From Pseudomonas sp. MTM4 (GTDB taxonomy: Bacteria; Pseudomonadota; Gammaproteobacteria; Pseudomonadales; Pseudomonadaceae): DNA of 64,000 nt. The notes under the pieces were generated by a model. The model did no database searches, was not told the DNA's origin, and was given only the letters and a program-made list of their open reading frames with translations. A program made the translations under genes and the position numbers. The DNA is taken from NCBI RefSeq assembly GCF_019355055.1, contig NZ_CP048411.1, forward strand, positions 620,001 through 684,000, read 5' to 3'. Of this stretch, positions 17,894-26,638 are shown one piece after another (within the stretch, counting starts at the first letter, position 1; the number at the start of each line of letters is the position of its first letter).

Positions 17894-19288
17894 ATGCCAG
17901 TAAGAATCGCGTCACTGACACCAATTCTGGTCGCCTGTTGCCTGGGTTTTCTTGTGGTTCAGCTTGATGTAAGCGTCGTGCATGTGGGGCTGGGCGCCCT
18001 TAAAGAGGCTTTCGGTACCGACCTCACCGGATTGCAGTGGGTCATTAACAGCTATGCGCTGGCCTTTTCCGCTCTGCTTATTCTTGGCGGAACCTGCGGG
18101 GACAAATGGGGTGCGAAATCCGCCTTCACGGCAGGCTTCGCAACGTTCACCCTAGGGTCTATCGGCTGCGGCCTAGCCGACAGCATGACGACGCTTATCA
18201 CCATGCGTGTTTTGCAGGGTTTGGGGGCCGCCTTTATGGTGCCAACCTCGCTCACGCTTATTCGGTTGTCGTTTGAAAATCCCGATCAGCGAAAATCAGC
18301 GGTGGCCCTGTGGGGCGCGTGCGGGGGGATCGCCTTGGCTGCGGGCCCGGTGATGGGTGGTTTGCTGATTGATTATCTGGGTTGGCGAAGCGTTTTCTTG
18401 ATCAATGTGCCTATTGGGGTTTTGGCAATCTGTCTGATTAGTCGCTACGCACCGGCATCGCCCCGCATAAGTAAAAAAATCGATGCAGGCGGCCAGGCAA
18501 GTATCGCGATAAGTGTGGCAGCCCTGACTTACGCATTGACCGAATCCAGCGGCCAGGGCTGGACCGCGCTGACCTTATCATCGCTGGCAATAGCGACGTT
18601 TTTCCTACTGGTGTTCTTGCTTGTGGAGCGACAAGTACAAGCCCCAATGCTGCCCGCGCGCTTAGCCAAAAACACAATGTTAGTGAGCATGTCGTTGGCC
18701 GGGGCGGTTATCAATCTTACGTTCTACGGCACGGTGTTCGTTTTCAGCATCTATTTTCAAACGATACTTGAGTACGATGCATTCGAGACCGGATTGTCGT
18801 TCATCCCTCTAACCGCAGTGCTGACGCTATCGACACTGATATCCGCGAGGGTTGCTCGAACAATCAGTGCGCGCCGGATCATCACGACCGGCTTCATCAT
18901 TCAGGTCGTCGGCTTCCTGGCACTCTCGCAGATCGATTCAGAGTCGCCGCTGTGGGTCCTGAACGGCGCGCTGATGTTGGTTGGGATCGGGAGCGCGTGT
19001 TCGGTCCCATCCATAACAAATTCGATGTTGGCGGCGGTTTCCAAGCACGATGCCGGAATTGCATCCGGTCTGATGGCCTCTGCCAGGCAACTTGGCGGAG
19101 TAATCGGAGTGGCGGTGTTCGGTACGATGATCGCCAAATCAGACACTGCGGCATTTGCTCAGGGCATGTCTAATGCGATGCTCGTGTCAGCGTTGGCGCT
19201 GGCGTTGTGCCTCGGAGTTGTCTTGTTACTCACCCGTAGACCAGTAGCTGCTCCGGATGCTGAGCAGTCAGTGAGCCAGAACCTCTAG
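17894..19288 (+). CDS. DHA2-family MFS transporter
   Basis: A 464-aa polytopic protein starting at ATG 17894. It has about 14 helices. Motif D1-like QLDVSVVHVGLGAL and LQWVINSYALAFSALLILGGTCGDKWG (about 33-70) and the motif C-like GGIALAAGPVMGGLLID mark the DHA2 drug:H+ antiporter branch. Motif A (GDKWGAK) is present. It stands alone, divergent from the dioxygenase operon with a palindrome between them. It may export the same aromatic compound that the dioxygenase handles. The substrate is unknown. Confidence 0.9.
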   Translation: MPVRIASLTPILVACCLGFLVVQLDVSVVHVGLGALKEAFGTDLTGLQWVINSYALAFSALLILGGTCGDKWGAKSAFTAGFATFTLGSIGCGLADSMTTLITMRVLQGLGAAFMVPTSLTLIRLSFENPDQRKSAVALWGACGGIALAAGPVMGGLLIDYLGWRSVFLINVPIGVLAICLISRYAPASPRISKKIDAGGQASIAISVAALTYALTESSGQGWTALTLSSLAIATFFLLVFLLVERQVQAPMLPARLAKNTMLVSMSLAGAVINLTFYGTVFVFSIYFQTILEYDAFETGLSFIPLTAVLTLSTLISARVARTISARRIITTGFIIQVVGFLALSQIDSESPLWVLNGALMLVGIGSACSVPSITNSMLAAVSKHDAGIASGLMASARQLGGVIGVAVFGTMIAKSDTAAFAQGMSNAMLVSALALALCLGVVLLLTRRPVAAPDAEQSVSQNL

Positions 19289-19353
19289 CGCTAGCCGGCC
19301 GGCACGCTGTCAATACCGCCACCCTTGATGATTGACCGCGTGTTCTCCGATTA

Positions 19354-20253
19354 CTACACGTGGCCGTGTAGCTTCAGCAACTCATCAACCAGATAACGAA
19401 TTTTCGGCCGCAGGTGATTGCTTTTCGACCACAGCGCGTGAACCTCTACCGGAGCGGGTTCGAACGCTTCAAGCACCGGAACGACGTCCTGCGTTTCGAT
19501 ATTTTTTTCAAACAGGCATAACGGCATCTGGCAGATACCGAGCCCCGCCCGGGTAGCCTCCATCATGGCTTCAGCGTCATCAAACTGATACGTCGGTGGC
19601 GGCGAGAACTTCACGGCCTGCCCGTCCTTGGTCATCTTCCACGGCATCAGACTGCCGCGGCGATAGCCCACGATCCCGCGATGCCGGGTCATGTCTTCCA
19701 GCGTCAACGGCGTGCCGTGTTTCTCCAGATAGTCCGGCGACGCACAGGTTACCCATCGGTGTGCGGTGAGGCGTCTGGCGACCAAGCCGGGCACGCTGTC
19801 GACGCTGCCGAAGCGAATGGCCAGATCGATGCCTTCTTCGGTCAGGTCCACCAACTGGTCGCTGAAGGTCAGGGTCAGTTGCAGCTGTGGGAAGCGTTTG
19901 CTCATGTGCAGCAGAATCGGCAATACCACCTGTTTACCGAAGGCTACCGGCATATCTACGCGCAGGCGCCCGGCCGGCACGCCGAGCTTGTTGCCGAGAT
20001 TACTCTCAGTGGCTTTGATCTCCTCCAGGGCAGCGGACCATACCGTGAAGTAGGCTTCGCCGTCAGGGGAGAGGGAGAGTCGTCTCGTCGACCGATAGAA
20101 CAAGCTAGCGCCCACTCTCGCCTCCAAGCGGGCGATCGCCTTTCCCACCGCGGACTTGGAGAGGCCCAGACGCTCGGCTGCCTCGGTGAACGTCGCGGAA
20201 CGAGCAGTGGCTAGGAAAATGTGGATGCCGCTGAACGAGTCTTCTGAGGTCAT
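19354..20253 (-). CDS. LysR-family transcriptional regulator
   Basis: A 299-aa protein with N-terminal HTH (SATFTEAAERLGLSKSAVGK, about 18-37; FYRSTRRLSLSPDG) and a full effector domain (YDFKxx-type C-terminus ending HLRPKIRYLVDELLKLHG). This CrgA/DsdC-like branch is often adjacent to an oxidoreductase gene. It is divergent from the ABM+SDR pair, with a strong palindrome at 20265 between them. It closely resembles in layout the LysR at 25506. Confidence 0.92.
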   Translation of the reverse strand: MTSEDSFSGIHIFLATARSATFTEAAERLGLSKSAVGKAIARLEARVGASLFYRSTRRLSLSPDGEAYFTVWSAALEEIKATESNLGNKLGVPAGRLRVDMPVAFGKQVVLPILLHMSKRFPQLQLTLTFSDQLVDLTEEGIDLAIRFGSVDSVPGLVARRLTAHRWVTCASPDYLEKHGTPLTLEDMTRHRGIVGYRRGSLMPWKMTKDGQAVKFSPPPTYQFDDAEAMMEATRAGLGICQMPLCLFEKNIETQDVVPVLEAFEPAPVEVHALWSKSNHLRPKIRYLVDELLKLHGHV

Positions 20254-20264
20254 TGCAATTTCCT

Positions 20265-20283
20265 GGTAGCTTGAAATGCTACC
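20265..20283. promoter_or_regulatory. LysR operator (GGTAGC-N7-GCTACC)
   Basis: A perfect 6-bp inverted repeat with 7-bp spacer, starting 12 bp upstream of the LysR ATG (20253) and 120 bp upstream of the ABM gene. Its symmetry and position make it the probable site of the adjacent regulator. Confidence 0.7.
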
Positions 20284-20403
20284 TATATGTGATTTGCAGG
20301 CTGTTTATCGACGTGCGGCTCTACCTTAGCATGACGTCCAACCTAGCGGCGCTCTCGTATTCCAAGCGTAGCGGCAGCTTTTTTCACGACGTGAGGACAG
20401 ACC

Positions 20404-20760
20404 ATGAAAGACGAAGTCATCAACATTTTTACCCTCAGTCTGGCGCCGGAAAACTTCCCGGAGTTCCAGCAGTTGGTTGTAAAAATCGTTGCAGCGACAA
20501 ACAAAGAGCCGGGCACGCTGATGTACGAATACAGCGTTAACGATGACCACACAGTGGTGCACATCATCGAGCGCTACCGAGCGGATGCGGTTGTCAGCCA
20601 TATCGAACAGACCTTCGCGCCTTTCGGCGAGAAGTTTCTAGAGCTCGTGACGATTACCAGCCTTCTTGTTTATGGCAGCCCGGACGAGCCCACCCGTAAA
20701 CACCTGGACGCCTTCGGCGCGGTCTACATGACTTCGTTCGATGGCTTTACCCGCACCTGA
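20404..20760 (+). CDS. ABM-type monooxygenase (antibiotic biosynthesis monooxygenase family)
   Basis: A 118-aa single-domain protein with the dimeric ferredoxin-like pattern: INIFTLSLAPENFPEFQQLV, EPGTLMYEYSVN, HIIERY, TFAPFGEKFLEL. The family includes cofactor-free monooxygenases and YgiN-like quinol oxygenases. It lies 103 bp before an SDR gene on the same strand and is probably co-transcribed under the divergent LysR. A truncated paralogue sits at 10337, also beside an SDR. Confidence 0.82.
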   Translation: MKDEVINIFTLSLAPENFPEFQQLVVKIVAATNKEPGTLMYEYSVNDDHTVVHIIERYRADAVVSHIEQTFAPFGEKFLELVTITSLLVYGSPDEPTRKHLDAFGAVYMTSFDGFTRT

Positions 20761-20862
20761 AACGCTAGTTTAGTTAGTCGGCGGTTGGCACCGCCGGCCG
20801 CGAGGTTATCGATAAATCGAACCGACCTGCCAGGCAATGGCCGGCGCTATAGGGAAGCGAGC

Positions 20863-21657
20863 ATGCACATCAATCTTTCAGGCAAGACCGCGCTAGTAAC
20901 CGCTTCCACTGCGGGGATTGGCTTCGCCATCGCCAAAGGTCTGGCGCTGACGGGTGCCGAAGTCATCGTCAACGGCCGTAGTGAAAGTTCTGTGGAGACA
21001 GCACTGGTGCGCCTGCGCGAAGCGGCGCCGCAGGCAAAACTCAGCGGTATCGCTGCGGATCTTGGCAGCGCAGACGGCGTCGGCGTGCTCACAGCGGCAC
21101 TGCCGGCGGTCGATATTCTGGTCAACAACGCCGGTATCTACGGTTTGGCAGATTTCTTCGAGGCGGGTGACGACTGTTGGGATGACTACTGGCAGACCAA
21201 CGTGATGTCCGGCGTACGGCTCAGTCGCGCGCTGGTCCCGTCCATGGTCGAACGGGCATGGGGCAGGGTGGTGTTCATATCATCGGAGTCAGCCCGCAAT
21301 GTGCCGGCCGATATGGTCCATTACGGCGTCACCAAGACCGCGCAATTGTCGCTGTCGCGGGGCTTGGCCAAGCGCGTGGCGGGTAGCGGTGTGACGGTCA
21401 ACAGCATATTGCCGGGCCCCACGCTCTCGGACGGGCTGGCCGACATGCTCGAGGAAGAGCGCGCTCGATCCGGCAAGACGCTGGAGGCCGTCGCGGCGGA
21501 ATTCGTGATGAGCCACCGTCCGACCTCGTTGATACAGCGCGCGGCAACGGTAGACGAAGTCGCCAACATGGTGGTCTATGTCTGCTCCACCCAGGCGTCC
21601 GCCACCAGCGGTGCTGCGCTGCGGGTCGATGGTGGAGTGGTAGACGATATCCTCTGA
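20863..21657 (+). CDS. Short-chain dehydrogenase/reductase (SDR)
   Basis: A 264-aa SDR starting MHINLSGKTALVTASTAGIG at ATG 20863 (GAAGCGAGC before it). The cofactor loop TASTAGIG is slightly unusual but keeps the glycine spacing. NNAG, the catalytic Ser in ISSESARN, and YGVTK follow. The C-terminus GAALRVDGGVVDDI is typical of FabG-like SDRs. It forms a pair with the ABM monooxygenase upstream. The pair could oxidise and reduce a quinone or polyketide-like substrate, which is inference. Confidence 0.88.
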   Translation: MHINLSGKTALVTASTAGIGFAIAKGLALTGAEVIVNGRSESSVETALVRLREAAPQAKLSGIAADLGSADGVGVLTAALPAVDILVNNAGIYGLADFFEAGDDCWDDYWQTNVMSGVRLSRALVPSMVERAWGRVVFISSESARNVPADMVHYGVTKTAQLSLSRGLAKRVAGSGVTVNSILPGPTLSDGLADMLEEERARSGKTLEAVAAEFVMSHRPTSLIQRAATVDEVANMVVYVCSTQASATSGAALRVDGGVVDDIL

Positions 21658-21675
21658 GGCCCTGCCAGGCGGCTA

Positions 21676-22662
21676 TCAGCGAGTCAGCAAGTCCTCAATC
21701 GACTCCGCCGCGAGTTGATACGAGCGGCACCGTGCGACTGGATCGTAGATGCGTGCATCGATCATCAATTCGTCCGCACCGGTGGCGGCGATGAACTGCC
21801 GTAGCCAGGCGCCGACTTCCTGCTTGTCACCGATAGCGGTACAGGCCATGGCCTGATCCAATCCCTGACGATCCATCGAGGTGATTCGTGCCAGGTAGTC
21901 TTCCTCTGGAGGTGGCAGCAACCCTGGACGTCCGGCGTGCAGCTTTACAATCCACTGTTGATGGGAACTGGCCAGGTACTGCGCCTCGGCGCGGGTATCG
22001 GCTGCAATCACGTTCACCCCTGCCATGGCGTAGGGCTTGTCCAGGTACACGGAAGGGCGGAAATTTTCTCGGTAATGCACCAGTGCGTGCATCAGCATCT
22101 GTGGGGCGAAATGTGAGGCAAAGGCATACGGCAGGCCCATCCGTGCAGCCAGATCGGCACCTTGCAAACTCGAGCCTAAAACCCAGATCGGAACATCGTG
22201 CCGACCCGGCAGTGCGCGTACCGGTTCCTTGCCATTGTCCTCCAGGTAATCAAGTACTCGCTGTACGTCCTGAGGGAAATCCCGCTCCTGGCTGATACCG
22301 CGAATGGCACGTACGGTAGGGCCGCCGCTGCCCGGGGCGCGCCCGACTCCAAGGTCGATGCGGCCGGGGAACAACGTGTGCAAGGTGCCAAACTGTTCGG
22401 CCACGATCAGCGGCGAATGATTGGGCAGCATCACGCCGCCAGCGCCCACACGCAGCGTGCTGGTGGCCGCGGCCAGGTGTTGGATGATCAGCGGCGTGGC
22501 CATCGAACCAATGCCGGGCAGATCATGGTGCTCGGCGATCCAGTAGCGGTTGTAGCCATGCTGTTCGACATGGCGCGCCAGTTGACGAGCGCCTTCAAGG
22601 GTATCGGCAAAGCCTTTGCCTTCTCCGATCATCATGAGATCAAGCACGGACAGTGCAGTCAT
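21676..22662 (-). CDS. LLM-class flavin-dependent oxidoreductase (MsnO8/YhbW-like)
   Basis: A 328-aa luciferase-like TIM-barrel protein. LSVLDLMMIGEG and RYWIAEHHDLPGIGSMATPLI near the N-terminus are classical, and LRVGAGGVMLPNHSPLIVAEQFGTL follows. GRIDLGVGRAPG is the phosphate/FMN region. Family members use reduced FMN and O2 for monooxygenation. It is the last gene of a four-gene minus-strand operon with two isomerase-like genes and another LLM enzyme. A flavin reductase is not nearby. Confidence 0.88.
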   Translation of the reverse strand: MTALSVLDLMMIGEGKGFADTLEGARQLARHVEQHGYNRYWIAEHHDLPGIGSMATPLIIQHLAAATSTLRVGAGGVMLPNHSPLIVAEQFGTLHTLFPGRIDLGVGRAPGSGGPTVRAIRGISQERDFPQDVQRVLDYLEDNGKEPVRALPGRHDVPIWVLGSSLQGADLAARMGLPYAFASHFAPQMLMHALVHYRENFRPSVYLDKPYAMAGVNVIAADTRAEAQYLASSHQQWIVKLHAGRPGLLPPPEEDYLARITSMDRQGLDQAMACTAIGDKQEVGAWLRQFIAATGADELMIDARIYDPVARCRSYQLAAESIEDLLTR

Positions 22663-22713
22663 AAAAACTCCAGTTCGATATAGCGCAAGCGCTGCGTAAC
22701 CGCAGCGCCGTGC

Positions 22714-23532
22714 TCAGGGTTTGCGGTTAAGCGGGAGGTTCGCCCAGCTTGGGTGAGCTTCCAGGCGCTGCTGGATACCGCGCATGGCACGCAGGGAACG
22801 CTGCAGTTTCAAGTAGACGTCGCCGCCATAATCCCAGCCGAGCACGCCGATTCGCCCGGTGTAGCCCATGCGTGCCAAGGCGCCCAGCAGGGCAAAGTTG
22901 TCCAGCTCGCCACGATCGGGCGGCTCCATGGTGGCAACGCCGCCCCAACCCAGCGGTGAGAGCGCCGAGCCTGAGGTGGTGACCTGCATGAGCCATGGAC
23001 GCATGGCATCCAGCCGGCCCTGCAAATCACCTTCCTGGCTGGCGTACCAGTGGTAACCGTTGAACACTGCGCCCAGCTGAGGGTGGCTGTAGTAGTTGCA
23101 CAGCTCAACGACCTGGGAGGTGGTTTGCGTGACGTGGTTGCGGTGGGGATAGAGGGCCAATCGCAGGCCGCGACGTTCGACGATAGGCAACAAACTGTCG
23201 ATCACTTTCAAAATCGCCGGCACGCCGTTGACAGAGGTCTGCACCGCCAGCTCGATGAGCTCCACGCCCTCGACCGACTCGACGAGCCGCCGAACCAGGT
23301 CATCGTTGCGGCCTTCATGCAGCACCAGGTACAGCGCCGCGATATCCAGGCCGTGCTTGGCTTTGACGTGTTTCAGTTGCGAAAGATCGGTAAGCGGTTG
23401 GCCGCCCCAGGCCGCGACGGTGATTGCATCGTAGCCAACCTCCGCGACCATCTCGCACTGGGCCTGGAAGCTGTAGACGCCCATGGAGGTGTAGAAGAAC
23501 GAGTCCAGGGCATGGATGGGGTTTCTCACTGG
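22714..23532 (-). CDS. Xylose-isomerase-like TIM barrel protein (sugar phosphate isomerase/epimerase family), copy A
   Basis: A 272-aa AP-endonuclease-2/xylose-isomerase-like barrel. A GTG start at 23532 with AAGGGA upstream is preferred; an earlier TTG overlaps the previous gene. SFQAQCEMVAEVGYDAITV, LALYPHRNH and LGAVFNGYHWYAS are visible; the histidine and acidic residues at strand ends are likely metal ligands. It is clearly a paralogue of the next gene upstream (23553), sharing FNGYHW, LSPLGWGG and GYTG segments. Catalysis (isomerisation or epimerisation) is only a family-level guess. Confidence 0.78.
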   Translation of the reverse strand, partial: PVRNPIHALDSFFYTSMGVYSFQAQCEMVAEVGYDAITVAAWGGQPLTDLSQLKHVKAKHGLDIAALYLVLHEGRNDDLVRRLVESVEGVELIELAVQTSVNGVPAILKVIDSLLPIVERRGLRLALYPHRNHVTQTTSQVVELCNYYSHPQLGAVFNGYHWYASQEGDLQGRLDAMRPWLMQVTTSGSALSPLGWGGVATMEPPDRGELDNFALLGALARMGYTGRIGVLGWDYGGDVYLKLQRSLRAMRGIQQRLEAHPSWANLPLNRKP

Positions 23533-23552
23533 CGTATCCCTTGCGGCGGCCT

Positions 23553-24353
23553 TCAACGGGGGAAGTCCGTCATCAGTGCCCAATGAGGATTGCGCGCCAG
23601 GCGCTGCTCCATGGAGCGGAAAGCGGTGAGCGAGCGATGGAGATTGCCATGCACGTCGCCGCCCATGCTCTCCCAGCCGAGGAAGCCTACGTGCCCCGTA
23701 TAGCCGCGACGTTCGAGCGCGCCCATCAGCACAAAATTGTCCATTTCACCCTCATCAAGCGGCTCGATGGTCGCCGCGCCACCCCAGCCCAACGGCGAGA
23801 GTCGGCAACCCGCGATATTGACCTGCTTAAGCCAAGGCCAGAGTGCGTCCAGACGCTGCTCCAGCTCGCCTTCCTGGTTGGCGAACCAGTGATAGCCATT
23901 GAACACAATGCCCAGGCGCGCGTGGTTGAAGCGCTCGCACAGCTGCACCGCCTCGGTAGTGGTCTGCATGCCGTAGCGGATATGGGGGTACAGCGCGATC
24001 TGCAGGTCGCGACGCTCGCAAATCGGCAGCAAGCGCTCCAGCATCCGCAAGTCCTGCTCCTGAACCTGGTCGCCCGAATGCAGGGCCAGTTCGATGGTGC
24101 TGCAGCCTTCGATGGACTCGAACAGGTTGATCAACCAGTCCTCCAGTCCCTGGCGGTAGATCGCATAAATGCCGCCGACATCGAGCCCCCAATCTGATTT
24201 AACTTTACGCAGCTCTTTGAGCTCCGTGCTCCAGGACGAAACGGTCATGCCCTGGTACCCCAGTTCAGCGAGCATTTCGCACTGCACCGCCAGTGGATAG
24301 GTGCCGAGCTTGGTCTGGAAAATGAAATCCATGGCGTGAGCTGCGTGTGGCAT
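23553..24353 (-). CDS. Xylose-isomerase-like TIM barrel protein (sugar phosphate isomerase/epimerase family), copy B
   Basis: A 266-aa paralogue of copy A: LAVQCEMLAELGYQGMTV, IALYPHIRYGMQT, LGIVFNGYHWFANQEGE and LSPLGWGGAATIEP match segment by segment. Its ATG lies next to the stop of the LLM gene upstream, with GGAG at good spacing. Tandem duplication with both copies retained suggests different substrates or a heteromer. It acts in the cytoplasm, as no signal is seen. Confidence 0.8.
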   Translation of the reverse strand: MPHAAHAMDFIFQTKLGTYPLAVQCEMLAELGYQGMTVSSWSTELKELRKVKSDWGLDVGGIYAIYRQGLEDWLINLFESIEGCSTIELALHSGDQVQEQDLRMLERLLPICERRDLQIALYPHIRYGMQTTTEAVQLCERFNHARLGIVFNGYHWFANQEGELEQRLDALWPWLKQVNIAGCRLSPLGWGGAATIEPLDEGEMDNFVLMGALERRGYTGHVGFLGWESMGGDVHGNLHRSLTAFRSMEQRLARNPHWALMTDFPR

Positions 24354-24354
24354 G

Positions 24355-25371
24355 TCAACGACTCCGTTGTGCTGATGGGGGCGTCAGGGACGGCGCCAGG
24401 CTGGGGAAATGCGGCAGGATGTATTCGCCCATCTCGTCGATGACCTCTGAGGTGGGGCGGCGTTGCGGCTTGAAGTTCAAGGCTACATGCGCGACCCCCT
24501 GGTCCTGCTGGCGGCGCCACAGGTCGATCAGGGTGTTGCGCCCGGCCCGCATTACGCGGCCAGGTTGCAAAGGCAGGTCTGGGTCGGCGTCCAGATCAAA
24601 GAAGGTGCCGTAGCCGTAGGGCTTGAAGGGTTGTCCCTGGCTTGCCAGCTGCCAGCGGTTGACGATGTCGGGAAGTTTCGCCGGATCGGTGAGGTACCAC
24701 AGTACGCCGTCGGTGTTCTGCGCGATCCAGTCCATGGTCTGGCCCGCCATGCCTACCACCACCGTGGGTAGGCGCGGCGCCGCGGGCTTCGGTACCAGGT
24801 CGAGGTCGCCGGTCAATTCGCCGTAATAGGCCGAGCCATGAACGGGCCAGGCGCGTTCGGTAGCGGCACGGACCACCGCCAGGGCATCACGGAAGCGGTC
24901 GGCGCGGTTATCGAAGTCACTTCCGAATGCCGGGTATTCGATCGGTCGATCGCCAGTGGCCAGGCCAAGAATGAATCGGCCCCCCAGCAACTGATCCACA
25001 CTGGCAGCTTGCTTGGCGACGATCAGCGGGTCGCGCAACGGCAGAACGATCCCTGCGGTGCCGATGGCGATGTTGTCCGTGATGGCGGCCAGAAAACCGG
25101 CATACACCATCGGGTCGATTATCTGGCCCACGTCACCAAAGTTGGGATCGTAAAACGGCACGTCCCGCAGCCAGATGGCCGAGAAGCCGGCCTGGTCGAC
25201 TTTTCTCGCCATGGCGCCATGGTCCGCCAGGGTGGGACCGGGGCTGTCGGGGTAGCTTTCAAGTGGAGCGATAAAGCCGAATGTTAGATGTCCGGGTTGA
25301 AACACTCGGGCGTAGCCGCGGTGTTCGGCAAGCTCCTTGGGTAATTCTGGATAGGAAGTGCTGGGCGGCAT
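24355..25371 (-). CDS. LLM-class flavin-dependent oxidoreductase
   Basis: A 338-aa luciferase-like protein. The start at 25371 (GAGGTCTCC upstream) is preferred to 25407. IAPLESYPDSPGPTLAD, GFSAIWLRDVPFYDP, GTAGIVLPLRDPLIVAKQAASVD and GRFILGLATGDRP are typical of the alkanesulfonate-monooxygenase-like LLM branch. It heads the four-gene operon and lies divergent from LysR 25506. Two different LLM enzymes in one operon suggest two oxygenation steps, or oxygenation plus reduction, on one compound. Confidence 0.87.
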   Translation of the reverse strand: MPPSTSYPELPKELAEHRGYARVFQPGHLTFGFIAPLESYPDSPGPTLADHGAMARKVDQAGFSAIWLRDVPFYDPNFGDVGQIIDPMVYAGFLAAITDNIAIGTAGIVLPLRDPLIVAKQAASVDQLLGGRFILGLATGDRPIEYPAFGSDFDNRADRFRDALAVVRAATERAWPVHGSAYYGELTGDLDLVPKPAAPRLPTVVVGMAGQTMDWIAQNTDGVLWYLTDPAKLPDIVNRWQLASQGQPFKPYGYGTFFDLDADPDLPLQPGRVMRAGRNTLIDLWRRQQDQGVAHVALNFKPQRRPTSEVIDEMGEYILPHFPSLAPSLTPPSAQRSR

Positions 25372-25472
25372 GGAGACCTCGCAAGAAAAACGAGCGACCC
25401 ACGGCATTGCCGCCGCGGATCACGATGACAGGGACTATAGATGGCCGGGCAGAAAAGAAAAATAAGCTAGAA

Positions 25473-25489
25473 TTCCAAACATTGAGGAA
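25473..25489. promoter_or_regulatory. Putative LysR site TTCC-N9-GGAA
   Basis: An inverted repeat in the 134-bp divergent region between the LLM/isomerase operon and the LysR gene at 25506. It ends 16 bp before that LysR start. It is short, so assignment rests on position and on likeness to the TTCC/GGAA core of the repeat at 17666. Confidence 0.4.
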
Positions 25490-25505
25490 CAAAAGGATGT
25501 AATCC

Positions 25506-26405
25506 ATGAGCGCAAAAATGGACCAGCTCGGTGCGCTATCGGCCTTCGTACATGCCGCCGATGCACGCAGCTTCACCGAAGCCGGGCGGCGGCTGGAGGT
25601 GTCTTCCTCGGCCATTGGCAAGTCCGTGACCCGTCTCGAGGAACGCCTCGGGGTGCGGCTATTTCATCGCTCGACTCGGGCCATTACCCTCACAGCCGAG
25701 GGCGCGCTGTTTCTCGAGCGCTGCCACCGCATCTTTGCCGAGCTGGAAGTCGCTGAGCGCGAACTGACTCAGGCAGTAGGCAATCCCCAGGGAAAGCTGC
25801 GCATCAGCTTGCCGCAGCTGGGCATGCGCTTGATGCCGCATCTCATCGCGTTCCAACAGGCCTATCCCGCGGTAGAGCTGGAGTTGGATTTCAGCGACCG
25901 CCTGGTAAATGTGATCGAAGAAGGCTTCGATGCAGTGATGCGCATCGGCGAAGTTCAGGACTCACGCTTGATGATGCGCAGGCTCAATGGCTTCAGCCAC
26001 CGGCTGGTCGCCACGCCGGACTATCTCGAGCATCGTGGCACGCCCACGGTTCCTGCGGACCTGGCAGCGCACGCCTGCCTTCACTACCGCTACCCGTCTA
26101 GCGGCAAGCTGGACGCATGGCCACTGTTCGTCGACGACAAATACCTGAACCTGGATCTCCCGCAGACCGCCGTCACCAATGCGGTGGACCCCCTGCTGGC
26201 GATGGCTGAAGCCGGGCAGGGCATTGCGTGCCTGCCGGACTTCATCGTGGCTGAGGCCATCGAGCAGCAACGTCTGGTCCCGTTGTTGGATAGCTATATC
26301 CAGGACCGACGTACGCTCAGCATTCTGTGGCCCTCTAGTCGTCAACCGCTGCCGAAGATCAAGGCCTTCGTAGACTTCATTACGGCGCGGTTGGCCTCCA
26401 GCTGA
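25506..26405 (+). CDS. LysR-family transcriptional regulator
   Basis: A 299-aa protein; HTH RSFTEAGRRLEVSSSAIGKS (about 21-40) with FHRSTRAITLTAEG, then an effector domain with IGEVQDSRLMMRRLNGF and the C-terminal LPKIKAFVDFITARL typical of this branch. It is divergent from the flavoenzyme/isomerase operon and is its obvious candidate regulator. Confidence 0.92.
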   Translation: MSAKMDQLGALSAFVHAADARSFTEAGRRLEVSSSAIGKSVTRLEERLGVRLFHRSTRAITLTAEGALFLERCHRIFAELEVAERELTQAVGNPQGKLRISLPQLGMRLMPHLIAFQQAYPAVELELDFSDRLVNVIEEGFDAVMRIGEVQDSRLMMRRLNGFSHRLVATPDYLEHRGTPTVPADLAAHACLHYRYPSSGKLDAWPLFVDDKYLNLDLPQTAVTNAVDPLLAMAEAGQGIACLPDFIVAEAIEQQRLVPLLDSYIQDRRTLSILWPSSRQPLPKIKAFVDFITARLASS

Positions 26406-26638
26406 GGTCAAAAAGCAACCGCGCAACTAAGCCCCTTAGTCTGTTGTAAGGATTGCCGTCCAGATGGCTTCACGCCGCAACCCAAAGGCCTGCTCCTCGA
26501 GCTAACAGTCATCCTGGGTAAAGCGGGCCAACCCGATCGTATGTTTCTGGTCGGCGTTACACTCCCTCGCGGACGCGTTTCTTGATACCGTCGAGCAGGA
26601 AGGGGCAGGGCAGCATCTCGTGGGTTCGTCTGTCATTC
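26406..26638. other. Intergenic region between LysR gene and defence island
   Basis: No gene seen. It holds a hairpin ACTAAG-CCC-CTTAGT at 26426-26440 after the LysR stop, a possible weak terminator without a T-run. This is the left border of the 26.6-32.4 kb defence island; no tRNA or obvious attachment repeat is visible here. Confidence 0.4.
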
